Positions 17,219 to 25,784 of a stretch of 42,523 bases of DNA are shown here, one piece after another (the first letter of the stretch is position 1; the number at the start of each line of letters is the position of its first letter). The stretch is from contig JAPLSY010000075.1 in assembly GCA_026398415.1 (NCBI GenBank), positions 1-42,523 on the forward strand, given 5' to 3'. A model generated the notes under the pieces. That model was not told the DNA's origin and made no database searches. It saw only the letters and a list, made by a program, of their open reading frames with translations. A program made the translations under genes and the position numbers. The DNA is from Kiritimatiellota bacterium. GTDB taxonomy: Bacteria > Verrucomicrobiota > Kiritimatiellia > JAAZAB01.

Positions 17219-17650
17219 GGTAGTTCTCCAAATTCTGTGTTTCCGGACCTGACCTGCATGCGCGTTTACAACAGTTTTGAATGTAACAGGGAATGTCCAA
17301 AATTACCAGTGAAAGATGGCACGGTCGGTCTACCTTCGCTGATGCGCTATGGCAGGCAAGCCGGGACTGGAGGGAATATCCTCCGCTTAATTTTTCATCA
17401 AATTGCGTTTTTCCTGATGCCTGAAAATGGTCATCCAGATTTGTTTTGCAGTTGCAGGCATGAAAATTCTCGCCAGGCCATTAATCCGAAATTCTCAAGG
17501 AGCTTGCTTAAGCGCTTATCCTCCCTAATCGATCTTGAGGCATTCTGAACCCAATACTACATCCGTGATCGGGTTGTCGTGATTTCAGGTTTGACCTTCT
17601 GCCGGGGCGGGTATAGCTTTATAAGCTAATCGGGAACAATCTGTTTCGGC
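17219..17650. other. Gene-free stretch at the left edge of the accessory region
   Basis: About 430 bases with no supportable gene. It has parts similar to the stretches before the next two plus-strand genes. TATCCTCCCTAATCGATC-type sequence at about 17517 resembles TATCCCGCCCTGATCGATC at about 18665. ATTCTCGCC...GCCATTAAT at about 17466 resembles 19316-19339. It ends in the shared 30-bp core at 17588-17617. Confidence 0.5.
17588..17617 (+). repeat. Shared upstream element, copy A
   Basis: A 30-bp core beginning GGTTTGACCTTCTGCCGG and ending GGTATAGC, identical to copy C at 19365-19394 and identical over the first 18 bases to copy B at 18717. It can be read as a promoter: -35 TTGACC, 15-base spacer, -10 TATAGC. 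It lies 33 bases before the CruF-like gene's first ATG. Confidence 0.65.
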
Positions 17651-18628
17651 ATGTGTAATGTAATTGTCTCTCTCAACACATCATTGTTCGATAAAAAAAA
17701 CGAAAGCGATTTCTTACAAGCGAGCGACTGTATGATAAACATCAAAACAAGCAGCTTTATCTGGATCATATTTTATCTGCTTCTCACGATGATATTTGTT
17801 ACTTTTTGTGCAGATATTATTGGTTTAAGGATAGCTAAATATATTTGGTTTAAGCTGTTTCTCTTATGTTTACCGGTGATTTTGTTGTTGTTTCACTCTT
17901 TTTATACACTATCGGCGGCAAGAGGAATTATGTTTATCGTTATTGCCTCCGCAACAGGATTGATAATGGAAATATTGGGGTTGAAAAATGGCGTTATTTT
18001 TGGGGGCCATTATATTTATCAATCTAATCAGCCAACTATCGCGAGTGTTCCTTTGTCGGTCGTTCTATTTTGGGCAGTTTTTATATATACAGGATATTGT
18101 ATGGTTAATTCCTTTTTAATCTGGACGAACAGAGAAAAACCAAACATAAAACACAATAATTATTGGTTATTACCCCTACTAATTGTGGCCGATGGGTTGA
18201 TTGTTGTGGCAATTGATCTATTTATGGATCCTTTGGAAGTATATGCGGGAAACTGGAGATGGCTGGAAGGCGGGCCTTATTATGGTATACCCGTCGGAAA
18301 CTTCATCGGTTGGTTTTGTGTTACTGCAATAGCAACTGCAGCATATAGATCATTTGAATATTTCGTGCCAAATAAAGAGCCAACATATGACAAATCAGTT
18401 TTCGTTATCCCGGTTTTACTATACGGAATATTATCTTTGTGTTTTGCCATGGCTGCCATCAAGCATCAAATGCTTGGCTTGGCATTATTGGGATCTATTT
18501 TAATGATGCCGACGGTTATTGTTAATTTACTGTTATTCCGAAAAAGGGCAATTACACTCACAAATAACCTCGATAAGCGGCCCCTCTGCGCAATGGCTGG
18601 CCGGCCAGACCTTTTACGAAATTCATAA
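17651..18628 (+). CDS. CruF/DUF422-like carotenoid biosynthesis membrane protein
   Basis: A 325-residue multi-pass membrane protein with at least seven hydrophobic helices. The DUF422 (CruF, carotenoid 1',2'-hydratase family) signature is clear: GLKNGVIFGGHYIYQS, later DLFMDPLEVYAGNWRWLEGG then PYYGIPVGNFIGWF. Family members hydrate the end of acyclic carotenoid chains. The gene is visibly AT-rich compared with everything to its left, pointing to horizontal origin. The true start may be the Met at 17732 (MINIKTSSF). The last 15 or so residues (KRPLCAMAGRPDLLRNS) do not look membrane-like and may come from a repeat joined to the 3' end. No crtB/crtI partner is in the window. Confidence 0.75.
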   Translation: MCNVIVSLNTSLFDKKNESDFLQASDCMINIKTSSFIWIIFYLLLTMIFVTFCADIIGLRIAKYIWFKLFLLCLPVILLLFHSFYTLSAARGIMFIVIASATGLIMEILGLKNGVIFGGHYIYQSNQPTIASVPLSVVLFWAVFIYTGYCMVNSFLIWTNREKPNIKHNNYWLLPLLIVADGLIVVAIDLFMDPLEVYAGNWRWLEGGPYYGIPVGNFIGWFCVTAIATAAYRSFEYFVPNKEPTYDKSVFVIPVLLYGILSLCFAMAAIKHQMLGLALLGSILMMPTVIVNLLLFRKRAITLTNNLDKRPLCAMAGRPDLLRNS

Positions 18629-18716
18629 AAATATCTACAACCTCTCAAAATGCTCCAGGAGATATATCCCGCCCTGATCGATCCTGGGGCATTCCGGTCA
18701 ACACAACGTGATTTCC

Positions 18717-18746
18717 GGTTTGACCTTCTGCCGGTGTCGCTATACG
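18717..18746 (+). repeat. Shared upstream element, copy B
   Basis: GGTTTGACCTTCTGCCGG is identical to copies A and C, then the sequence diverges but keeps TATA at the same distance (-35-like TTGACC, 15 bases, TATACG). It lies 52 bases before the small membrane protein gene. The preceding 55 bases resemble those before copy A. Confidence 0.6.
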
Positions 18747-18798
18747 CTTAACGAAACGGGGCCAGGTTGTTGTTGCACACCAGAAAGGGGAAGTAAGA

Positions 18799-19152
18799 AT
18801 GATCGGTGTCTTGGGCGCGACTACGTTCGTTATTTACTTTGCAGTGGCAGTGCTGCTGGTTTGGAAATACCGCGGGACGAGGGATGCTGGTTTTCTTTGG
18901 CTTGGTCTGCCATTGGTGCTATTGCCTCTTGTGGCTCTGCCGCTTGCCCTCTGGCTTCAGGCGGGTGTAGACCGGTTGGCGCTTGGACAGCAAGTCAACA
19001 CCTTTCCTTTCACCCTTGTCGAGCAGGGCCGTCTCACGATGGGCAGTTTTCTCACTCTGCTGAATTTGGTAGAGCACGTTGTTTGGGGCATTCTCTCTCT
19101 GATCGCCGTACTGGCTTTAAACGGCAGTAGGAAAGCCCCAGATAAGCACTAG
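18799..19152 (+). CDS. Small three-helix membrane protein (unknown)
   Basis: A 117-residue hydrophobic protein with helices at about 3-22, 31-52 and 83-107. Leu/Val-rich with no recognised domain; the LVWKYRGTRDAGFLWLGLPLVLLPL segment is the most distinctive. AGGGGAAG precedes the ATG at good spacing. GC content is much higher than the CruF-like gene just before it, so the two neighbours seem to have different origins although both follow the same repeat. Function unknown. Confidence 0.65.
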   Translation: MIGVLGATTFVIYFAVAVLLVWKYRGTRDAGFLWLGLPLVLLPLVALPLALWLQAGVDRLALGQQVNTFPFTLVEQGRLTMGSFLTLLNLVEHVVWGILSLIAVLALNGSRKAPDKH

Positions 19153-19521
19153 GCGGTTTTTAAGTCGGTTCAATTAGATTTGGCACCGGTAGTTGTTGGG
19201 CACTACAAACATCAGCGGTCTCCATCAATTTTTCCTCTACCTAATAATGCCCATTTTCCCCTAATCCGCAAAATTATTGGTTATTCAAGCCCTTTAGACC
19301 AGTTTTGGGCGTGAATATTCTCGCCCTGCCATCCATAATCGCTATTACCCGTTACTGGTTTTCCGGTTTGACCTTCTGCCGGGGCGGGTATAGCATTAAA
19401 CTCAAATCAGCAACGCGCTCTGATGCTTCGGAACGAGTAATGTTGGCAAAATGTGCGTAGCGGAATTGTTGCAAAACGTGCCATTGTTCGAAAAACGCGC
19501 CGCAATCCAACAAAAAAAACA
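19153..19521. other. Gene-free stretch with copy C of the shared element
   Basis: About 370 bases between two plus-strand genes. It is AT-rich, shows no gene, and contains a stretch resembling 17381-17500 and the 30-bp core at 19365-19394. An in-frame extension of the next gene begins at 19453, but it reads like low-complexity basic sequence. Confidence 0.5.
19365..19394 (+). repeat. Shared upstream element, copy C
   Basis: Identical in all 30 bases to copy A (17588-17617), including TTGACC and TATAGC words 15 bases apart. It lies 127 bases before the ATG of the DUF3089 hydrolase gene. Confidence 0.65.
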
Positions 19522-21297
19522 ATGAAAACAACCAAAAAAATTATCGGCTTGAGAGCCTGTGTGGCTTTCGTCGTTTTAGTAATTTTAATTTTCTGTGAAA
19601 AAGGAAATGCAACCGAGGCAACCGATTATTCAATCGCCTCGCATTGGTTGACGGTACCGGCTACGATAAACAAAGCCGTGGATGTCTTTTACCTTTATCC
19701 GACTGCCTGGACGAGCACCAATCCAAATCCAGAGATTTGCGCCATCGACAATCCTTCCATGTTAGTAAAGGCGCCCGAATCCTCTGCACTCCAAGTAACG
19801 GCTTTTGAACCCATCGGGAATATTTACGCGCCATTCTACAGGCAAGATAATTTATCGCCTATTGATCGATTGAATATTATAGCAGGCATACCCACCTTGG
19901 ATGCCGTGGCGGCGTTTGACTACTATATTCAAAATTTTAATCATGGCCGTCCATTTATTTTAGCCGGACATTCGCAAGGCTCAGATGTGCTGAGCAACCT
20001 ACTGGCCGATTACATGAAAACCCATCCGACGGTGTTAGCCAGAATGATTGCGGCTTACGTGATCGGTTTTCCCATTACGACTGAGTATCTTTCCAACAAT
20101 CCGCACTTGAAATTTGCCGAAGGCCCGGGCGACACGGGCGTGATCATTTCGTATAACACGGAAGCTCCTGATGTTGTTCCACCAGTAACCAATCCAGTCT
20201 TGTCGGGTTTGATAGGTGTTGTCATCAATCCCATCACTTGGACGAAAGGCGAAAACTTGGCAACCACAAATCAAGGCATCGGGTCGTTCATGCCGGATTC
20301 GAACGGCGTCTATGTGCGAGTGCCGCAATACGCTGATGCCCAGATCGACAAAACTAAAGGGGTGTTGATTTGTCGTAGTGCTGACGAAGATGCAATAGCT
20401 ATAATACAGCCAGGGCTTCCTAGGGGAGTTTACCATAACTTTGATTATCCGTTTTATTACTTTAATATTAGATCGAACGCCGCTAACAGAACTCAAAATT
20501 TCTTAAACAAATATTATTCTATTTCGTCCGGTGTCTGTGTCGATTATGACGGCGATGGCAAGTCCGACCCGGCCGTGTACCGTGACGGCAATTGGGCCAT
20601 TCACACGATGGCGGGTAGCATTATCGCTGGCAGCTGGGGCGAGCCGGGCTGGACACCCGTGCGAGGGGACTATGACGGCGACGGCATGTCCGACCTGGCC
20701 GTGTACCGTAACGGCTATTGGGTCATTCACACGATGGCGGGCAACGTTATCACTGACTTCTGGGGCGAGCCGGGCTGGACTACCGTCTCAGGGGACTATG
20801 ACGATGACGGCAAGTCCGACCTGGCCGTGTACCGTGACGGCAATTGGGCCATCTGCACGATGGCGGGCAACGTTATCACTGACTTCTGGGGCGAGCCCGG
20901 CTGGACTACCGTCTCAGGGGACTACGACGGCGATGGCAAGTCCGACCTAGCCGTGTACCGTAACGGCTATTGGGCCATTCGTACGATGGCGGGCAACGTT
21001 ATCACCGACTTCTGGGGCGAACCGGGCTGGACTACCGTCTCAGGGGACTATGACGGCGACGGCATGTCCGACTTGGCCGTGTACCGTGACGGCAATTGGG
21101 TCATTCACACGATGGCAGGCAACGTTATCACTGACTTCTGGGGCGAGCCGGGCTGGACCCCCGTCTCAGGGGACTATGACGGTGACGGCATGTCCGACCT
21201 GGCCGTATACCGTGACGGCAATTGGGCCATTCACACGATGGCGGGCAACGTTATCACGGGCGTCTGGGGCGAGCCGGGCTGGACCCCCGTGCAATAA
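19522..21297 (+). CDS. Secreted DUF3089-type alpha/beta hydrolase with six VCBS/FG-GAP-like repeats
   Basis: A 591-residue protein. The signal peptide MKTTKKIIGLRACVAFVVLVILIF leads into a DUF3089-type hydrolase domain with VDVFYLYPTAW, FDYYIQNFNHGRPFILAG and the nucleophile elbow GHSQGSDVL near residue 150. From about residue 341 six tandem 42-residue repeats follow. Each starts DYDGDGxSDLAVYRxG and ends WGEPGWTPV, with DxDxDG calcium-type loops as in VCBS/FG-GAP propeller blades. The start at 19522 gives a proper signal peptide; an extension to 19453 adds a basic low-complexity segment. It is likely an exported lipase/esterase-like enzyme with a binding propeller. It sits 37 bases before a comM remnant on the opposite strand. 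Confidence 0.82.
   Translation: MKTTKKIIGLRACVAFVVLVILIFCEKGNATEATDYSIASHWLTVPATINKAVDVFYLYPTAWTSTNPNPEICAIDNPSMLVKAPESSALQVTAFEPIGNIYAPFYRQDNLSPIDRLNIIAGIPTLDAVAAFDYYIQNFNHGRPFILAGHSQGSDVLSNLLADYMKTHPTVLARMIAAYVIGFPITTEYLSNNPHLKFAEGPGDTGVIISYNTEAPDVVPPVTNPVLSGLIGVVINPITWTKGENLATTNQGIGSFMPDSNGVYVRVPQYADAQIDKTKGVLICRSADEDAIAIIQPGLPRGVYHNFDYPFYYFNIRSNAANRTQNFLNKYYSISSGVCVDYDGDGKSDPAVYRDGNWAIHTMAGSIIAGSWGEPGWTPVRGDYDGDGMSDLAVYRNGYWVIHTMAGNVITDFWGEPGWTTVSGDYDDDGKSDLAVYRDGNWAICTMAGNVITDFWGEPGWTTVSGDYDGDGKSDLAVYRNGYWAIRTMAGNVITDFWGEPGWTTVSGDYDGDGMSDLAVYRDGNWVIHTMAGNVITDFWGEPGWTPVSGDYDGDGMSDLAVYRDGNWAIHTMAGNVITGVWGEPGWTPVQ
20542..21294 (+). repeat. Six tandem 126-bp coding repeats
   Basis: Each unit encodes 42 residues beginning DYDGDG or DYDDDG. 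Units are nearly identical at the DNA level, and changes are concentrated at a few codons (K/M, D/N, A/V, T/P). That implies recent expansion or gene conversion and allows copy-number change by slippage without a frameshift. Confidence 0.9.
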
Positions 21298-21334
21298 GGT
21301 CCGGAATTACGCTGGCAGGAATGTTCGGATGTTC

Positions 21335-21437
21335 TTAAATCCAGAATTGCCGATCCAGATTGCGATACTGAATCGCCTCGGAAACATGCTCGGTCTGGAT
21401 GTCCGCGGAATTCGCCAGGTCGGTGATGGTGCGCGCA
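21335..21437 (-). pseudogene. comM 3'-end remnant (33 codons)
   Basis: Translating the minus strand from about 21436 gives [17 protein letters not shown], then [16 protein letters not shown] and a stop. This is identical to the C-terminus of the intact ComM (31881) except Thr for Ala in RTITD. The DNA is only about 86% identical, with nearly every difference synonymous. It therefore descends from a functional comM of another lineage or copy and did not decay in place. Homology ends at 21437, 18 bases from the nucleotidyltransferase stop. Confidence 0.85.
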
Positions 21438-21454
21438 AGCTACCCTCCAAAGCT

Positions 21455-21910
21455 TTATTCCGCATCCTCCGATTCCGGAAGGTCTAAAAGCCTGACATCC
21501 TCAATGTCAATATCCCGTCCAGCGGCTCGTTTCGATGCGATCAGGTCTTGCTTGGATAGGATAAAAAACTCTTGACCGTGATAGGACAGGGTTTTGCGAC
21601 GCTGCCAGGCATCATCAAAGGTAATACCCGGAGTGGATGTTTGCACGTCAACACGAACACGATCTCGGAAGATCGTGATTTCATTGGCGAGGACATCCGC
21701 AACCGTGGTCAAAGATGCCGTTCCAAGACCGGCATCGAGCAGCGCGGCAAGTAGTCGCCGCGTGTTTTCAGGAGTGGCCTCTATAAGAATGTCGAGATCA
21801 AACGTGGCGCGAGGGACGCCATGCAGAATCGAGGCAATGCCGCCGATCACAACGTATTTTACGTCATGTTCTTGAAAGGACCTGAATACGTCCTGCAAGC
21901 GGTTTAGCAT
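21455..21910 (-). CDS. Nucleotidyltransferase-fold protein (MNT/AbiEii-like)
   Basis: A 151-residue protein with the pol-beta-type nucleotidyltransferase core. VKYVVIGGIASILHGVPRAT has the GG of the GGxS motif but Ala-Ser in place of the simple GS. TFDLDILIEA supplies the paired Asp, and RVRVDVQTS may supply a further Asp. The C-terminal segment FILSKQDLIASKRAAGRDIDIEDVRLL is typical of such proteins in toxin-antitoxin-like or abortive-infection loci. It overlaps the preceding small ORF by 46 bases, suggesting a coupled pair. It sits between two comM remnants, so the pair was probably acquired as a unit. Confidence 0.75.
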   Translation of the reverse strand: MLNRLQDVFRSFQEHDVKYVVIGGIASILHGVPRATFDLDILIEATPENTRRLLAALLDAGLGTASLTTVADVLANEITIFRDRVRVDVQTSTPGITFDDAWQRRKTLSYHGQEFFILSKQDLIASKRAAGRDIDIEDVRLLDLPESEDAE

Positions 21911-22070
21911 GCTTGCGCTCCTGAAGTTTTGGGGTTATGGTCAGAGCTAAGTCTGTAAATGAGCACAACATCTCCATGCGCTCGGAAAGCGGCAACGACC
22001 GAAACCATCGGGCCTTTGCTTCCGGGGTCTCTTCCCGTCTGTCGTGCACGATACCATCGTTTGATCTCAT
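21864..22070 (-). CDS. Small protein paired with the nucleotidyltransferase (unknown)
   Basis: A 68-residue frame with protein-like content: ETPEAKARWFRSLPLSERMEMLCSFTDLALTI, amphipathic helices that I associate loosely with partners of nucleotidyltransferase genes. The last 46 bases overlap the next gene's start. A competing frame at 21904-22092 looks less protein-like. It starts 59 bases downstream of the 10-codon comM remnant. Real but small; family not identified. Confidence 0.5.
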   Translation of the reverse strand: MRSNDGIVHDRREETPEAKARWFRSLPLSERMEMLCSFTDLALTITPKLQERKHAKPLAGRIQVLSRT

Positions 22071-22128
22071 GCGTGAAGATTACCAAAGACATGTTCTTTC
22101 TTCAACCAGTGTTTTCCCCTGTAGAACC

Positions 22129-22161
22129 TCATATCCAAAACTGCCGGTCAAGGTTACGATA
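22129..22161 (-). pseudogene. Second comM 3'-end remnant (10 codons)
   Basis: The minus strand encodes [10 protein letters not shown] and TGA, exactly the last ten residues of ComM. It differs from the intact gene at seven of 33 bases, all synonymous (TAT for TAC, CGT for CGG, AAC for AAT, CTT for TTG, GAC for GAT, TTT for TTC). Immediately upstream the match stops at another dispersed repeat (22162-22185). The exact protein match with only silent changes makes chance unlikely. Confidence 0.75.
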
Positions 22162-22388
22162 TCCTTCGACCTCGCTCAGGACAGGTTGGATAGCTTCGGC
22201 CCGTAGCCCTGTAGTATGCGCTCTCGCCTCGGCGAAGCCTCTTTTGCGGCGTAGCCCGGATCGCTTATCCCATCATCATCAAAGAGATATGAAAATATTC
22301 CCCACGGTAGTAAACGTTGTGGAATATGCCAAAAAGTGCTTCCGTTAAGCCAATTCCACCATGTTAGCATGTTCAATCTAAACCGCAA
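22162..22388. other. Gene-free stretch with a dispersed-type repeat
   Basis: Begins with TCCTTCGACCTCGCTCAGG (22162-22185), a palindrome-like phrase of a kind common as intergenic repeats. It then has GC words such as CTCGCCTCGGCGAAGCC near 22225. No gene is visible up to the stop of the giant protein at 22389. Confidence 0.5.
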
Positions 22389-25300
22389 TTAGTCGATTTT
22401 AAGATCAACCAACCATAGAGTTTTATCATCTCCGAGGAGCAATTGCTTGCCGTTGTTGAACGGGAAGATACACTGCGTCGGGTTGAATCCAACACCAACA
22501 CCTTCTCGGGCCAAGCCAGGGAATAGTTCCCTCTCCATATTTTTTTTCATGTTCATACGGCCAAAGGGGCTAGCAATCCAAAGCCATTTTCCAACAACCT
22601 GACAAAGTCGTGGCGCAAAATCACTATCACCATAAATATACGAATTCGTGCCGCTATAATACGCATCTTCACGGATGTGCATTATCTCATACGGAGTGTT
22701 CAATAGATTGTATACTAACGCCTGGTTATCTTTGCCACAAATGGCGACACCGTGCTCGTCTTTGAGAACCAGTTTTTTTATATACTGGTCGGTGTAGTTT
22801 TTGGGGTTGTACGGTGAGTATTTTGATATCTTGGCATACAAACAAATCGTATCATCCTGATTGATTCGCCAAATTTCCTGCTGCCCTTGGATACGAAACA
22901 GAACTCGGTTTCTTTTGGGGTCAGCCAACATGTGATCCGTTTGGAACCGTGGGCCATTGTCAAGCGGAGAAAGTTTTTCACGGCGGCGGCTGGAAGCGAG
23001 CACCAAAGGCCGGTTGCTCGCAAGATCATAACTAATAATATAACCATCCCCGCCAAGTCCTGCGTAGAGTCGCCCATCAAGGTAGGCAATAGAATATACA
23101 ACAGAGGAAGGTAGCCCATTATTACTGTCGATAACACGCACCTCTCCAGGTCCAATCGGAAAATCGAAGATGCCTTGTCCATCCGTTGCCACATAGAAGT
23201 GTCCATCACCAAAACATACATCAGTAACATTGGCAAAGTAAGGTTGTTTGATAACTCCAAACTGCTGGGCGCCACCATCGGGCAGGTGTATTTTAAGAAG
23301 TTTAAGAAGTTCAATACCTCTATATTGCCCTAGAGTTTCTTGGGATGATCCGTGGCACAACACGTAGATCGCCTCGCCATCCATCACAAAGTGATCAAAG
23401 GAACTCAAGCCGGCGATTGAAGTAATATCGAATACTCGATGGATCTCCGTCCAAGGCAGGCAAGGCAGGGTTGGAGGCGGTTCGGCAGACACAACAGGCA
23501 TAGGCACAGGCGTGGGAATGCCAAGGACTTTATTGTGGAGTTGTTCAAACTCAACTGCCACAAGAGCACGATGATTATAATAGCTTTGACTATCCGCAAG
23601 TGCATTTACTGCCAGCACGCGCTCAATCCATTTAAGTTTATTTGCCGGATCGGCTTCCTTATTAATAAGACTTCGTACCAAATCGTCATATACAATGTGA
23701 CTGCTAAGCAGCATATCACACCACTCGACTTGCGCGTCATAAAGTTCATTCGTATCGGTAAATAATTTTTGAAAGAGATAATCCGTGTCTCTATACAGTG
23801 TCCAAGTTGGCTTCGTCAGCATGATATTCAACGCTGCTTCTTTGAATTCTATCCGCTGTTGTTGGGCAATATCCGGCGACAAGCAATCACTTTGGAGCGC
23901 ATTGTGAAGCTCTATGGCGTGACCGTATAGTCGTATCAAAGGATATGGATTACGGATCATTGCATCACCAAACTTGGTGGATGCTTCATTCATCATGGAG
24001 ATGGGTTTTTTACGCTCCGGCCCGAATACGGATCCGATTCCCGTACACTCCCGCCAGAGCAGGCTCACCGTGGAGTTATCCTCGAGATCCCATTTGTGAT
24101 TTTGTGCAGTTGATTCCTCATGGTATATACGTTCCGACATCTTCAACCATGCTGTGGCGATTTTAGCAAAACGCCGATGATAATCGTTGGAATTGAGTGA
24201 CCAATTACGAATAAATCTTAACCAATTTAAGATGTTGGACGTGTTTTGACTGATCAGGTTTTCATTATCATTTCCCGTACCCCCTGTTCGAAGCAGCGCA
24301 ATTTCTATCCGATCTACGATGTGGTCTAAATACTCGTTAATAATCGTTTGTATCCGACTTTGTTGAGACTCGTCACCCCTATCATAAATTCGCCGGAGCT
24401 GGAGAATCAACCTATCCGCTCCATTGAAAGGGCTGCCAATCTTAAAGGAGTTGGTATTGTCACGAAGCCACCGATTATCATCCACATGTTGCTCCACTAA
24501 TACAGGACCCATTTCATCCAACGCTTTCGTTAATTGCTCATGCCCTTCTGTTAAAAAGCGTGATCCCTCTTTCGTAAATTGCTTGCTCCGCCATATTCTT
24601 CGACCATCTGCAAACCGAAAGCACCTTCGCGCCTCTTCGAGCCGACTGTATGCGTCGTCAATTAGAAAAGAATTTAACTCCGCACGAAAGACCTTATTGG
24701 TAGGTGCCAAAGCGCAGGTGGCATACATATGGGCTATTGCAGCAGATCGATCTCCATGGCTATGTAATAATTGTGCCTCGTGGGAGAAGAGACTTGCCTC
24801 TATTAGCGGGTTGACTTCCGCACCTACGGGAACCACGTGCAGTGATTCAGTGAACCGGCTTGCAAGCTCTCGCGCAAGCAAATCGGCATTCGTTTGACTC
24901 GATGTTGCATCCACGGTACCGATGTCTTGGCCAGTCACATTGCTCAAATGGCAAACCACCCATAGGTCACGACCATCGGCCGCAAGGCGCACGTCCGACT
25001 CTACAATCACAACCGATGACCATAAATCTTTCGATTCTTCGGCCACTGGAAGGGATCTCTCGCGATTGACGAATTCCAACCGGTTTCGTTCCAGCACAGC
25101 AATCCCCGGCGAGTCCAGAAGTGCCCGTTCTAATAATACTCCCAACGCCGCGCAGAAATCGTCCATCTCCCGGGGTAATTCGGCGTTACGCATCGAAAGC
25201 AAACATACGTTTTTCTTATGCAAAGCCGGTTGCTGGCGTTTGGCACAGGCTTTGCGCATTCCGGTTAAAACAATCTTTGCCGTTTTCTCTCCTCCATCGG

Positions 25301-25685
25301 CTGGCAGGGTCATGTCCAACAGCTTCACACCATTGCCAGCATCGAACACCAAGAGACCAAGCACTTCCTTACTGCCTGGTAGAATCTCAAGAACCGCGAA
25401 TACTTCTACTCCCAGCAGTTTGCCTGTGGCCATCGCCTTGTCCGAGTCACCCAATCCACTGAGTATCAATTTCTGCTCGTTCAATGCCCTTTCTACCTCA
25501 CGCCGTTCCACTAGAGCAATATCTGGCTGTGTGCTGAGTAGCACCTCCGCCAATGCCAGGACATTATTTTCTGCTCTCTCGCCACATGTGCTGACTAACG
25601 CCACGCGCGTCACTGCCAAAACCGGGAGAGTCGTATATTCCAGACATAGGAATGCTGAAAGAAGAATAAGAAAGTATTTGATCAC
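22389..25685 (-). CDS. Giant exported CsgG-fold / TPR-like / beta-propeller protein, paralogue 1
   Basis: A 1098-residue protein. Signal peptide MIKYFLILLSAFLCLEYTTL. Residues about 25-130 form a CsgG-like domain: VTRVALVSTCGE, DIALVERREVERALNEQKL, SGLGDSDKAMATGKLLGVEV. A second, diverged CsgG-like unit follows at about 150-290 (NVCLLSM, GIAVLERNRLEFVNRE). The middle (about 290-720) is helical with TPR-like periodicity (SAAIAHMYATCALAPTNKVF). The C-terminal about 740-1098 has blade-like repeats resembling two-component-regulator propellers (NGLPSSVVYSIAYLDGRLYAG). Same architecture as the neighbouring 1254-residue protein. Composition is AT-richer than the flanks. Periplasmic or outer-membrane-associated scaffolding is inferred, not shown. 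Confidence 0.75.
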   Translation of the reverse strand: MIKYFLILLSAFLCLEYTTLPVLAVTRVALVSTCGERAENNVLALAEVLLSTQPDIALVERREVERALNEQKLILSGLGDSDKAMATGKLLGVEVFAVLEILPGSKEVLGLLVFDAGNGVKLLDMTLPADGGEKTAKIVLTGMRKACAKRQQPALHKKNVCLLSMRNAELPREMDDFCAALGVLLERALLDSPGIAVLERNRLEFVNRERSLPVAEESKDLWSSVVIVESDVRLAADGRDLWVVCHLSNVTGQDIGTVDATSSQTNADLLARELASRFTESLHVVPVGAEVNPLIEASLFSHEAQLLHSHGDRSAAIAHMYATCALAPTNKVFRAELNSFLIDDAYSRLEEARRCFRFADGRRIWRSKQFTKEGSRFLTEGHEQLTKALDEMGPVLVEQHVDDNRWLRDNTNSFKIGSPFNGADRLILQLRRIYDRGDESQQSRIQTIINEYLDHIVDRIEIALLRTGGTGNDNENLISQNTSNILNWLRFIRNWSLNSNDYHRRFAKIATAWLKMSERIYHEESTAQNHKWDLEDNSTVSLLWRECTGIGSVFGPERKKPISMMNEASTKFGDAMIRNPYPLIRLYGHAIELHNALQSDCLSPDIAQQQRIEFKEAALNIMLTKPTWTLYRDTDYLFQKLFTDTNELYDAQVEWCDMLLSSHIVYDDLVRSLINKEADPANKLKWIERVLAVNALADSQSYYNHRALVAVEFEQLHNKVLGIPTPVPMPVVSAEPPPTLPCLPWTEIHRVFDITSIAGLSSFDHFVMDGEAIYVLCHGSSQETLGQYRGIELLKLLKIHLPDGGAQQFGVIKQPYFANVTDVCFGDGHFYVATDGQGIFDFPIGPGEVRVIDSNNGLPSSVVYSIAYLDGRLYAGLGGDGYIISYDLASNRPLVLASSRRREKLSPLDNGPRFQTDHMLADPKRNRVLFRIQGQQEIWRINQDDTICLYAKISKYSPYNPKNYTDQYIKKLVLKDEHGVAICGKDNQALVYNLLNTPYEIMHIREDAYYSGTNSYIYGDSDFAPRLCQVVGKWLWIASPFGRMNMKKNMERELFPGLAREGVGVGFNPTQCIFPFNNGKQLLLGDDKTLWLVDLKID

Positions 25686-25784
25686 AATAACAAACCCGTT
25701 GCCGTTAATTTTTAGACAGTCTCAACATTTTGGATCAATCTCAATAACAAGACTTCGCCTGTATCCTAATTATGGCACGTATTC

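Noticed and set aside
17219..19521. Integron-type cassette array with attC sites
   Set aside because: RYYYAAC-like and GTTRRRY-like words occur singly (for example GCTTAAC near 18746 and GTTGGGC near 19195), but no paired, foldable attC and no integron integrase were found.
21904..22092. Alternative frame overlapping the small partner of the nucleotidyltransferase
   Set aside because: Less protein-like than the 21864-22070 frame and lacks the amphipathic helix pattern.
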